From: Paracoccaceae bacterium | GTDB taxonomy: Bacteria > Pseudomonadota > Alphaproteobacteria > Rhodobacterales > Rhodobacteraceae | Assembly: GCA_003567315.1 (NCBI GenBank) | Contig: PWZT01000078.1 | Coordinates: forward strand, 1-42,260 | Reading direction: 5' to 3' | DNA length: 42,260 nt | In this document: positions 7,774-15,279 of the stretch, one piece after another | Numbering within the stretch: the stretch's first letter is position 1 | Layout: every line of letters begins with the position of its first letter | The notes under the pieces: generated by a model | The model's database searches: none | What the model saw: only the letters and a program-made list of their open reading frames with translations | What the model was told of the DNA's origin: nothing | Program-made: the position numbers and the translations under genes

Positions 7774-8223
7774 TTACCCCTCGAGTTCTTCCAGCCAACG
7801 CTCCAGCCGCGCGCGGTTCACGCCCATATCTGAGCGGCCAAACCGCGCACGGGCGAAGGCCAGCAGCATGGCGCCATCGCCCGCAGGCTCGATCAGGACC
7901 GAGGTGTAATCGGGATAGCCCATCAGCCGCGTGCGCGAGAGATAGGTCATATGGCCTGCCTCCACCGAGCCCGCGATCAATTCGGCCCCATCGGCGCGCG
8001 CGACCTCATCGACGCGGCGGGCGAGGTCTTCGGGCGGCATCTGGAAGACCTGCGGCATCGCATCGCCGCCCGCCATGCGGATGAGGTGGAAATTGGGCGT
8101 GGCGGGGCGCGCGACGAGGCGCGGGTCTTCATGCCAGCGCGCAGGGTCGGAGGGCGCGAGGCGGATATAGGCAAGAACCCCCACGGCCAATGCGAGCGCC
8201 GCGAGAAGGAAAAACTTGATCAT
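7774..8223 (-). CDS. DUF1499 family protein, membrane-anchored
   Basis: A 149-residue protein beginning with one hydrophobic segment (about residues 2-20), probably a membrane anchor or uncleaved signal, followed by a DUF1499-like domain (DGAELIAGSVEAGHMTYLSRTRLMGYPDY and a C-terminal RFGRSDMGVNRARLERWL). Function unknown. Its ATG at 8223 overlaps the TGA of the agmatinase gene (shared TCAT on the plus strand), so translation is probably coupled; the in-frame start at 8250 would lie inside speB. The link to agmatinase may be only transcriptional. Confidence 0.8.
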   Translation of the reverse strand: MIKFFLLAALALAVGVLAYIRLAPSDPARWHEDPRLVARPATPNFHLIRMAGGDAMPQVFQMPPEDLARRVDEVARADGAELIAGSVEAGHMTYLSRTRLMGYPDYTSVLIEPAGDGAMLLAFARARFGRSDMGVNRARLERWLEELEG

Positions 8224-9191
8224 GCGCGCGCGTCCTTCAGTCCCTTGCAATAGAGGCAGATCAGTTCCATGCCGACATGCGCCCCGATGATCGCGGTCGC
8301 GCCCGAGGCATCATAGGCCGGGCAGACCTCGACCACATCGCCACCCTTGAGGCTGATCCCGTCCAGTGCCCGCAACATGACCGCGACCTGATTGGGGGTC
8401 AAGCCGTTCCAGACCGGCGTGCCAGTGCCCGGCGCGAAGCCGGGATCGAAAGCGTCGATATCGAAGCTCAGATAGCAGGGCGCATCGCCCACGATCTCGC
8501 GGATCCTCGCTGCCGCCGCCTCGGGGCCGTGGGCATGAACCTCGAAGGCGTCGATCACCTGCACGCCGAGATAATCGGGACATTCGGTGCGGATCCCGAT
8601 CTGGACCGAATGCGCGGCATCGACCAGCCCTTCGCGCACGGCCTTGTACATCATCGTGCCGTGATCCATGCGCTCGGGGTCGTCATCGGGCCAGAGGTCG
8701 GAATGCGCATCGAACTGGATCACGCGCATCGGCCCGTAACGCGCGGCATAGGCGCGCAGGATCGGCAGCGTGATGAAATGATCGCCGCCCAAGACCAGCG
8801 AGCCTGCGCCAGCGCCGAGGATCCGCGCGATATGGGCGCGCAGCAGATCGGGAAACTCCCACAGCCGCCCGTAATCATAGGCGAGATCGCCGTAATCGGT
8901 GATGACGAACTCGCTGAGCGGGTCGAAGCCCCAGCCATAGGGCGGATCATAGGTCTGCAGCGCGCTCGCCTCGCGCAGGGCGCGCGGGCCGAAGCGGGTG
9001 CCGCTGCGATTGGTCGTGGCCTGATCGAAGCAGACGCCAGTGACGGCCAGATCGACGCCGTCGAGTTCCTTGCTGTAGGTGCGGCGCAGGAAGCTGGTGG
9101 CTCCGCCAAAGGTGTTCTCGAAGGACAGCCCCTTGCGGCGGGGGCGGGTCAGTGCGGTATCGACTTCATTCGCGGCATCTTCAAGCGCCAT
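8220..9191 (-). CDS. speB: Agmatinase / ureohydrolase
   Basis: Manganese ureohydrolase, most likely agmatinase (agmatine to putrescine and urea); guanidinobutyrase is a realistic alternative within the family. All six metal ligands are visible: H138 in GGDHF, D161/H163/D165 in DAHSD, and D244/D246 in SFDIDAFDP. Length 323 is typical. The ATG at 9191 has a GAGG ribosome site; a start at 9272 is in frame but would overlap the divergent oxidoreductase gene. Neighbours (amine oxidoreductase, class III aminotransferase, GntR regulator) point to polyamine use. Confidence 0.9.
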   Translation of the reverse strand: MALEDAANEVDTALTRPRRKGLSFENTFGGATSFLRRTYSKELDGVDLAVTGVCFDQATTNRSGTRFGPRALREASALQTYDPPYGWGFDPLSEFVITDYGDLAYDYGRLWEFPDLLRAHIARILGAGAGSLVLGGDHFITLPILRAYAARYGPMRVIQFDAHSDLWPDDDPERMDHGTMMYKAVREGLVDAAHSVQIGIRTECPDYLGVQVIDAFEVHAHGPEAAAARIREIVGDAPCYLSFDIDAFDPGFAPGTGTPVWNGLTPNQVAVMLRALDGISLKGGDVVEVCPAYDASGATAIIGAHVGMELICLYCKGLKDARA

Positions 9192-9243
9192 GGGTGTTGC
9201 CTCTGCTGGGGAATGGGCTAGCCATTGTTCGGGGGTAATTTCG

Positions 9244-10569
9244 ATGCTGTATGAACCCGAAGGATACGACACCTCGCGCTGGCCGGAAAGCTATTGGCGC
9301 GCGAGCGCCCCTGCCCTGCCCGATTGCGCGCCGCTCGAAGGCGACGCGCGGGCGGATGTCGCGATCATCGGCGCAGGATATGCCGGGCTGAACGCGGGCC
9401 TCGAGCTTCTCGAGCGCTACGGCGCGGATGTGGTGGTGCTGGAGGCCGCGCAGCCGGGCTGGGGCGCGTCGGGGCGCAATGGCGGCTTCTGCTGTCTGGG
9501 CGGCGCGCGGTTGAGCACAGGCGCGATCCGGCGGCGCTTCGGGGCGGAGGCAGTCGCCGAATGGGACGCGTTCGAGCAGGCGGCAATCGCGCGGGTGCGC
9601 GACAATCTCGCGCGCTACGGGATTGATGCACAGCCGGTCGAAGAGGGCGAATTGCTGCTCGCCGACAGCCCGCGCCGCTGGGCCCAGATGCAGGCCGCGC
9701 CCGAGCATGGCGCGCGACTGATGGACCGCGATGCCTTGCGCGCCGAGGGGCTGGACAGTGCCGCCTATCACGGCGCGACGCTTACCCCGCATGGCTTCGG
9801 GCTGCACCCTTATGCCTATGTGACCGGTCTCGCCCGCGCGGCGCTGGCGGCTGGCGTGCGCGTCCATGGCGACAGCCGCGCCACGGCGCTTGTGCCCGAG
9901 GGCGATGGCTGGCGCGTGGAGACCGCGCAAGGCCGCCTGCACGCGCGTCATGTTCTGGTCGCGACCAATGGCTATAGCGACGAGGCGCTTGTCCCCTGGC
10001 TCGGGCGCCGCATCCTGCCCGCGATTTCCAACATCATGGTCACGCGCCCGCTGACAGAGGACGAGTTGGACGCGCAAGGCTGGCGGCGGCATCTGATGGC
10101 CTATGACAAGCGCGTGCTGCTGCATTACTTCCGGCTCCTGCCCGATAATCGTTTCCTCTTTGGCGCGCGTGGGGGGCTGTCCTTCCGCGCCCACTCGGTC
10201 GCGGCTTTCGCGCGGCGCGCGCGCGCCGAGTTCGAGGTGATCTTCCCGCATTTCGCCCGCGCCGAGACCGAATATGGCTGGAACGGGCTGGTTTGTCTCA
10301 CTTCCTCGCTCGCGCCCTATATCGGCCCCGTGCCCGGCGCGCAGGGGCTGTCTCTGGCGCTTGGCTGGCATGGCAACGGTGTCGCGGCGGCCTCGGAAGG
10401 CGGGCGGCGCGCGGCGCAGGCGCTGATGGGCGCGCGAGACGCCGCGCCTGTCGTGACCCGACGCCCGCCCCCGCGCTTCTGGTTGCCGCGCCGATGGGCG
10501 CTTGGCGCGGGCATGGCGCTGGCGGGGCTGAAGGATGGGCGGCTCCGCGCGATCAAGAGGTTTGCATAG
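9244..10569 (+). CDS. FAD-dependent amine oxidoreductase (PuuB/OrdL-like)
   Basis: DAO-family flavoenzyme of 441 residues. The dinucleotide loop AIIGAGYAGLNAGLELLE is near residues 40-57, with a GWGASGRNGGF motif typical of gamma-glutamylputrescine oxidase-type proteins and a C-terminal GWHGNGVAAASEGG flavin segment. The opening SYWRASAP is also usual in this group. The likely reaction is oxidation of an amine such as gamma-glutamylputrescine; no glutamate-putrescine ligase is in view, so the exact substrate is open. The ATG at 9244 is 52 bp from the divergent speB start, giving a shared promoter region. Confidence 0.85.
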   Translation: MLYEPEGYDTSRWPESYWRASAPALPDCAPLEGDARADVAIIGAGYAGLNAGLELLERYGADVVVLEAAQPGWGASGRNGGFCCLGGARLSTGAIRRRFGAEAVAEWDAFEQAAIARVRDNLARYGIDAQPVEEGELLLADSPRRWAQMQAAPEHGARLMDRDALRAEGLDSAAYHGATLTPHGFGLHPYAYVTGLARAALAAGVRVHGDSRATALVPEGDGWRVETAQGRLHARHVLVATNGYSDEALVPWLGRRILPAISNIMVTRPLTEDELDAQGWRRHLMAYDKRVLLHYFRLLPDNRFLFGARGGLSFRAHSVAAFARRARAEFEVIFPHFARAETEYGWNGLVCLTSSLAPYIGPVPGAQGLSLALGWHGNGVAAASEGGRRAAQALMGARDAAPVVTRRPPPRFWLPRRWALGAGMALAGLKDGRLRAIKRFA

Positions 10570-10634
10570 CCCCCAGGCCGGGCAACATCGCATCGCGCAA
10601 GACGTTTTTCCGCGCGGAGTCAAGGCCGCAGGCC

Positions 10635-10677
10635 GCCGCGCAGCGCCCGACCGCCCCCAGGTCGGGCGCTGCGCGGC
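10635..10677. repeat. Perfect 18-bp inverted repeat (long GC hairpin)
   Basis: Arms 10635-10652 and 10660-10677 are perfectly complementary around a 7-base loop. It lies between the convergent ends of the oxidoreductase and aminotransferase genes. No T-run follows on either strand, so it may be a REP-like dispersed palindrome or a strong RNA-stabilising hairpin rather than a classical terminator. Confidence 0.75.
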
Positions 10678-10757
10678 TCCTCGCACCGTTTCAGCCCTCC
10701 GCGCCTACGCTCGCCAGGCTCACAGTCACAACGCATATCATGGCTACGCGTCGGATA

Positions 10758-12152
10758 CTACGCTGCCGCCTTCAGCATCCCCTCGGCCCGCAGATGCGCA
10801 TGGGTCTGATCGAGCGTGCGGCGCGCACGGGTGACAAGTTCGTCGATATCGGTCGGCGTGATCACCAGCGGCGGCGCGATGATCATGCGGTCGCCGACAT
10901 GGCGCATCACCAGATTGTTGCCGAAGGAAAATTCGCGGCAGATATAGCCCGCCGTGCCCGGCTCTGCGGCAAAGCGCGCCCGGCTGGCCTTGTCGGGCGT
11001 CAGCGCAAGGCTCGCCATCATCCCGCGCGAGACCGCCTCACCCACCAGCGGATGATCGCCAAGCGAGGCCCAGGCCCGCGCGAGATAGGGCGCGGTCTCT
11101 TCGCGGACCCGCGCGATGATACCCTCTTCCTCGAGGATGCGCAGATTTTCCAGCGCGACCGCCGCCGCGACCGGATGGCCGGAATAGGTATAGCCGTGGT
11201 TGAACTCATCCTGCCCGATCACATGCGCGACCTCATCGCAGACGATCGAGCCGCCGATGGGCTGGTAGCCCGAGGACAGCCCCTTGGCGATGGTCATGAT
11301 ATGCGGGCGGATGCCGTAGCTTTGCGACCCGAACCAGTGCCCCAGTCGCCCGAAGCCCGTGATGACTTCATCCGCGATCAGCAGGATGCCGTATTTATCG
11401 ACAATGCGCTGGATCTCTGGCCAGTAGCTCTCGGGCGGGATGATCACACCGCCCGCGCCCTGCACAGGCTCGGCGATGAAGGCTGCAACGGTTTCGGGGC
11501 CAAGCTCGAGGATTTTCTCCTCCAACTGCTGCGCGCGGGCGCGCCCGAAATCTTCCGGTGACATCTCCCCGCCCTCGCCATACCAATAGGGCTGGTCGAT
11601 ATGGACGATGCCGGGGATCGGCAGCCCGCCCTGCGCATGCATCGCCGCCATGCCCCCAAGCGAGCCCCCGCCCATGGTCGAGCCGTGATAGCCATTGCGC
11701 CGCGAGATCACCACGCAGCGTTCGGGCTGGCCCTTGAGCGCCCAGTATTGGCGGACCATGCGCAGATTGGTGTCATTCGCCTCTGACCCCGAGCCTGCGA
11801 AAAACACATGGTTCAGATCGCCCGGCGCAAGCTCGGCGAGCTTCGCGGCAAGCTGGAGCGCGGGGACATGGCTGGTCTGGAAAAACGTGTTGTAATAGGG
11901 CAGCTCGCGCATCTGCCGTGCGGCGGCCTCGGCCAGTTCACTGCGGCCATAGCCTATATTGACGCACCAAAGCCCCGCCATCCCATCGATCAGCTCGGCC
12001 CCTTCGCTGTCGGTCAGCCGCACGCCCTCGGCGCGGGTGATGATGCGCGCGCCCTTTTTTCCAAGCGCGCCATTGGCCGTGAACGGGTGCATGTGATGGG
12101 CGGCATCCAGCGCCTGCAACTCGGCAGTGGGCGCGATATTGGTCAGGGTCAT
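10758..12152 (-). CDS. Class III PLP aminotransferase (putrescine/diamine type, SpuC-like)
   Basis: Omega-amine:pyruvate-type transaminase of 464 residues. The PLP lysine is K290 (in IAKGLSSGYQPIGG), with the cofactor-ring Asp at D261 (IADEV) and the phosphate-binding FAGSGSEANDT (118-128). NGYHGST and FNHGYTYSGHP are also typical of the putrescine-pyruvate/beta-alanine transaminase group. The ATG at 12152 is preferred; the in-frame start at 12215 would run through the operator-like sequences. Context (agmatinase, amine oxidase, GntR) supports diamine breakdown. Exact substrate uncertain. Confidence 0.88.
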   Translation of the reverse strand: MTLTNIAPTAELQALDAAHHMHPFTANGALGKKGARIITRAEGVRLTDSEGAELIDGMAGLWCVNIGYGRSELAEAAARQMRELPYYNTFFQTSHVPALQLAAKLAELAPGDLNHVFFAGSGSEANDTNLRMVRQYWALKGQPERCVVISRRNGYHGSTMGGGSLGGMAAMHAQGGLPIPGIVHIDQPYWYGEGGEMSPEDFGRARAQQLEEKILELGPETVAAFIAEPVQGAGGVIIPPESYWPEIQRIVDKYGILLIADEVITGFGRLGHWFGSQSYGIRPHIMTIAKGLSSGYQPIGGSIVCDEVAHVIGQDEFNHGYTYSGHPVAAAVALENLRILEEEGIIARVREETAPYLARAWASLGDHPLVGEAVSRGMMASLALTPDKASRARFAAEPGTAGYICREFSFGNNLVMRHVGDRMIIAPPLVITPTDIDELVTRARRTLDQTHAHLRAEGMLKAAA

Positions 12153-12186
12153 CGGGGATCTCTCTCGCAAACTCGTCTTGTGCGCG

Positions 12187-12215
12187 AAGATGACGCCGCG
12201 CCCGACAGGCGTCAA
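12187..12215 (-). promoter_or_regulatory. Candidate promoter of the aminotransferase gene
   Basis: Minus-strand -35 TTGACG (12215-12210), 17-bp spacer, -10 CATCTT (12192-12187). The -35 is good and the -10 weak. An inverted repeat TGACGCC/GGCGTCA (12191-12214) covers most of it. Confidence 0.35.
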
Positions 12216-12218
12216 GCG

Positions 12219-12232
12219 AATTTGATCAAATT
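12219..12232. promoter_or_regulatory. Perfect 14-bp palindrome, candidate GntR operator
   Basis: AATTTGATCAAATT, a perfect palindrome overlapping the gntR stop codon and lying 4 bp upstream of the candidate -35 of the aminotransferase. AT-rich and conspicuous in GC-rich surroundings. Length and symmetry fit an FCD-type GntR operator. Confidence 0.5.
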
Positions 12233-12908
12233 ATGCGAAGCGCCCCGCCGCAAGCCCCGCGCGGATATTCTCGACCCCTTGCGCGATATCGGCCTCGAGC
12301 GCTTCGGCCAGCGCCGCGGCATCGCCCGCCGCGAGCGCATCAAGCGCGGCCTTGTGGTTGTCGGGCTGGTGCAGCGCCCCGCCATGCGCCCCGCGCGCGC
12401 CGCCCTGCCCCAGACAGACCACCCGCAGCGACGGCCCGAAGCGCAGCCAGAGCGAGGCCGCGAGCGCCTCCAGCACCTCGGAGCGCGCGCGGGCATAGAG
12501 CGCGAAATGGAACGCATGATTGCTGCGGAGATAGGCCGGAATGTCGCCTGATGCGATCGCTTGGTCCAGTTGCCGGTCAATCTCGCGCAGCGCTTCGATA
12601 CCTGTCGCATCGCAATGCGCCAGCGCCTGGCGCGCAAGCCGGGTCTCAATGGCACAGCGCGCATAGCCCAGATCCTCCAGCGCCGCCGCATCGAGCCGGG
12701 GCACACAGACGCGCCGATTGCCCTGCATCTGCAGCGCCCCTTCCGCGATCAGCCGCCGGATCGCCTCGCGCACGGGCGTCATGCCCAGATCGAGCCGCGC
12801 CACAAGCCCCTCGATCGTCACCGCCGCCCCGGGGGCAAGCTCGCCGAAAAGCACCATGTCGCGCAGCCGCGCATAGGCGATCTGATGGGCGGGCAAACGG
12901 TCGGTCAT
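12231..12908 (-). CDS. GntR-family regulator, FadR/FCD subfamily
   Basis: Metabolite-responsive regulator of 225 residues. Residues ~8-72 form the winged helix-turn-helix (LRDMVLFGELAPGAAVTIEGLVARL, then MTPVREAIRRLIAEGALQ), and ~78-215 the all-helical FCD ligand domain with metal-site histidines in SNHAFHFALY and later H/D residues. It ends 79 bp before the aminotransferase gene on the same strand, with a 14-bp palindrome in the gap, so it is the probable regulator of the amine block. The inducer is unknown. Confidence 0.88.
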   Translation of the reverse strand: MTDRLPAHQIAYARLRDMVLFGELAPGAAVTIEGLVARLDLGMTPVREAIRRLIAEGALQMQGNRRVCVPRLDAAALEDLGYARCAIETRLARQALAHCDATGIEALREIDRQLDQAIASGDIPAYLRSNHAFHFALYARARSEVLEALAASLWLRFGPSLRVVCLGQGGARGAHGGALHQPDNHKAALDALAAGDAAALAEALEADIAQGVENIRAGLAAGRFA

Positions 12909-12950
12909 GGTTCCCTGTCTCCGGGCGCGGTCACTGTCTGACCTGCAATC

Positions 12951-13000
12951 TTCATCTTGCCAAAAATACTCAAAAAAAGACGCCGGACAAAAGCCCGGCG
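12951..13000 (-). terminator. Intrinsic terminator of gcdH with 3'-end repeat element, copy 3
   Basis: On the minus strand, 22 bases after the gcdH stop, a hairpin (CGCCGG/CCGGCG, 12981-13000, loop of 8) is followed by a run of seven T (12978-12972) and then the conserved GAGTATTTTTGGCAAGATGAA-like stretch (to 12951) shared with copies 1 and 2. Here the stem is different and a real T-run exists, so it looks like a functional terminator. Confidence 0.75.
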
Positions 13001-13022
13001 CCGGAAATAATGCCTGATGCGC

Positions 13023-14246
13023 TCAGAAAAACGCCTGCAGGCCGGTCTGCGCGCGCCCCAGGATCAGCGCATGGATGTCATGCGTGCCCTCATAGGTGTT
13101 CACGGTCTCGAGATTGACCATATGCCGGATCACATGAAACTCGTCCGAAATCCCGTTGCCGCCATGCATGTCGCGCGCCGCGCGTGCAATATCGAGCGCC
13201 TTGCCGCAATTGTTGCGCTTGATGAGCGAGATCATCTCGGGCGCGGCCTGTGCGTCATCCATCAACCGGCCCACCTGCAGCGCGGCTTGCAGGCCGAGCG
13301 TGATTTCGGTCTGCATATCAGCGAGCTTCTTCTGGAAAAGCTGCGTGCCCGCCAGCGGCTTGTCGAATTGCTTGCGGTCGAGCCCGTATTGGCGCGCGGC
13401 GTGCCAGCAGAATTCGGCCGCGCCCATCACGCCCCAGGCGATGCCGTAGCGCGCGCGATTCAGGCACCCGAACGGGCCTTTGAGCCCCTCGACATGCGGC
13501 AGAAGCGCCTCTTCGCCGACCTCGACCCCATCCATCACGATCTCGCCCGTGGTCGAGGCGCGCAGGCTCAGCTTGCCTTCCACCTTGGGCGCCGAGAGCC
13601 CCTTCATGCCCTTTTCCAGCACGAAGCCGCGAATGCGCCCGCCATGCGCTTCCGATTTCGCCCAGACAACGAAGACATCCGCGAAAGGCGAGTTGGAGAT
13701 CCACATCTTCGAGCCGGTGAGCTTGTAGCCGGACGCAGTCTTTTCCGCGCGCGTCTTCATGCCTGCCGGGTCCGAGCCCGCATCGGGTTCGGTCAGCCCG
13801 AAACAGCCGATGAGGTCGCCAGAGGCGAGCCCCGGCAGGTATTTCTCGCGCTGCGCTTCTGACCCGTACGCGTAGATCGGATAGATCACGAGCGAGGATT
13901 GCACCGACATCATCGAGCGATACCCCGAATCGACCCGCTCGATCTCGCGCGCGATCAGCCCGTAGGTGACGTAATTCGCGCCAAGCCCGCCATATTGCTC
14001 GGGCAGCGTCGCCCCCAGAAGCCCCGCTTCGCCCATCAGACGGAAAAGCTCCGGCTCGGATTTTTCCTCGCGATAGGCTTGCAGGACGCGCGGCTGCAGC
14101 GTGGATTGGGCGAATTCATGCGCGGCGTTGCGCAGCATCCGCTCATCCTCGGAAAGCTGGGTCTCGAGCCGCAGCGGGTCGTCCCATGTGAAGCGGCCCA
14201 GATCGGGGGCGTCCTTGGGTTTGAGGGCAGGTTTGTCGAGCGGCAT
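13023..14246 (-). CDS. gcdH: Glutaryl-CoA dehydrogenase (acyl-CoA dehydrogenase family)
   Basis: FAD enzyme converting glutaryl-CoA to crotonyl-CoA and CO2 in lysine, hydroxylysine and tryptophan breakdown. At 407 residues, it shows [13 protein letters not shown] with the following FAD motif [18 protein letters not shown], the [15 protein letters not shown] segment typical of GcdH, and the catalytic glutamate at about E386 in [10 protein letters not shown]. The start at 14246 follows a strong GGAGGT ribosome site. A divergently transcribed LysR regulator lies 103 bp away, as in other gcdH loci. No CoA-transferase gene is adjacent. Confidence 0.93.
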   Translation of the reverse strand: MPLDKPALKPKDAPDLGRFTWDDPLRLETQLSEDERMLRNAAHEFAQSTLQPRVLQAYREEKSEPELFRLMGEAGLLGATLPEQYGGLGANYVTYGLIAREIERVDSGYRSMMSVQSSLVIYPIYAYGSEAQREKYLPGLASGDLIGCFGLTEPDAGSDPAGMKTRAEKTASGYKLTGSKMWISNSPFADVFVVWAKSEAHGGRIRGFVLEKGMKGLSAPKVEGKLSLRASTTGEIVMDGVEVGEEALLPHVEGLKGPFGCLNRARYGIAWGVMGAAEFCWHAARQYGLDRKQFDKPLAGTQLFQKKLADMQTEITLGLQAALQVGRLMDDAQAAPEMISLIKRNNCGKALDIARAARDMHGGNGISDEFHVIRHMVNLETVNTYEGTHDIHALILGRAQTGLQAFF

Positions 14247-14289
14247 GGGAGCACCTCCGTCTGATCATGCGTTTTGCGTATGTCTTACC

Positions 14290-14318
14290 TTGAAATGACC
14301 GCCTTGAAAAAGGATTAT
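14290..14318 (+). promoter_or_regulatory. Candidate promoter of the LysR gene
   Basis: -35 TTGAAA (14290-14295), 17-bp spacer, -10 GATTAT (14313-14318). Transcription would begin near 14325, downstream of the first in-frame ATG (14317), which favours the ATG at 14350 as the real start. Confidence 0.4.
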
Positions 14319-14331
14319 GCTGTATAAGCTC

Positions 14332-14346
14332 ATTCCGAAATGGAAT
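14332..14346. promoter_or_regulatory. LysR-type operator candidate between gcdH and its divergent regulator
   Basis: ATTCC-GAAAT-GGAAT, a perfect 5-5-5 inverted repeat containing a T-N11-A core, the signature of LysR recognition sites. It ends 3 bp before the chosen LysR start and about 86 bp upstream of gcdH, a usual position for an activator site. Confidence 0.6.
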
Positions 14347-14349
14347 ACC

Positions 14350-15240
14350 ATGCCCCTGCCCCGCCGCCAGCTCCCCTCCACCCAGTCGCTGCAAGCTTTC
14401 GAGGCCGTGGCGCGGCTGGGCAGCTTCACCCAGGCCGCAGAGGAGCTGGCGCTGACGCAATCGGCGGTTTCGCGGCAGGTGGCGTCGCTGGAGGCGCAGC
14501 TTGGCGTGGCGCTGCTGGCGCGCAGCCCGCGTCAGGTCACGCCCACGCCCGAGGGCGCGCTTTTTGCCGAGGCCGCGCGCGGCGCGCTGGAGATGTTGCA
14601 GGGCGCCGCACGCGAGCTATCGCGGCGCGAGACACCGGGGCAGTTGACGCTGGCGATCCTGCCCACCTTCGGGACGCGCTGGCTGATCCCGCGCATCCCG
14701 CGTTTTCTGCGCCGCCACCCCGAGATCACGCTGCATTTCCGCACCCAGATCGGGGCGTTCGACATGGGGGCCGCGCGCGTCGATGCCGCCCTGCATGCCG
14801 GACAGCCCGACTGGCCGGGCGCGCGGGCCACGCTCTTGTTCGAGGATCGCGTGCAGCCTTTCGCCGCGCCGGGGCTGGCGGCGGATATTGGCGACATCGC
14901 GCGCCTGCCGCGCCTGGCCATCGCCTCGCGCCCGCAGGAATGGCAGCGCTGGGGGGCTGCGCATGGGCAGGCGGGGCTGCCGCAAGACGAGATGATCTTC
15001 GAGCATCTGGCCGCGATGGCGCAGGCCTGCGGCGCCGGGCTCGGCGTGGCGTTGCTGCCGCCCTTCCTGTTTCGCGCCGAGATTGCGCGGGGCGAGTTGC
15101 TGCCGCTCGCGCCGGACTGGCCGAATGGCGGCGGCTACTGGCTGATGACCCCGGCTGCGGGCCGCCCGAACCCTGCGGCGCTCGCCTTGCGCGACTGGCT
15201 GATGACCGAGGTCACGCGCGAGGAAGGCGCGTTTGCCTGA
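14350..15240 (+). CDS. LysR-family regulator, probable regulator of gcdH (GcvA-like group)
   Basis: A 296-residue LTTR. The helix-turn-helix is at about residues 10-60 (SLQAFEAVARLGSFTQAAEELALTQSAVSRQV split over the usual positions), followed by a periplasmic-binding-like effector domain (TLAILPTFGTRWLIPRIPRF, typical of GcvA-type members). The start at 14350 gives the standard N-terminus; an in-frame ATG at 14317 has a ribosome site only 2 bases away and lies before the likely transcription start. Divergent from gcdH with an inverted repeat in between, so it probably controls glutaryl-CoA degradation. Confidence 0.87.
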   Translation: MPLPRRQLPSTQSLQAFEAVARLGSFTQAAEELALTQSAVSRQVASLEAQLGVALLARSPRQVTPTPEGALFAEAARGALEMLQGAARELSRRETPGQLTLAILPTFGTRWLIPRIPRFLRRHPEITLHFRTQIGAFDMGAARVDAALHAGQPDWPGARATLLFEDRVQPFAAPGLAADIGDIARLPRLAIASRPQEWQRWGAAHGQAGLPQDEMIFEHLAAMAQACGAGLGVALLPPFLFRAEIARGELLPLAPDWPNGGGYWLMTPAAGRPNPAALALRDWLMTEVTREEGAFA

Positions 15241-15279
15241 GCCCCTTGCGCGGGCGGGGGCGGGTTGCAATAAGGCTGC

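Noticed and set aside
9181-10686. Open frame of 501 codons on the minus strand, opposite the FAD oxidoreductase gene.
   Set aside because: Shadow frame; it would span the certain oxidoreductase gene and has no recognisable domain.
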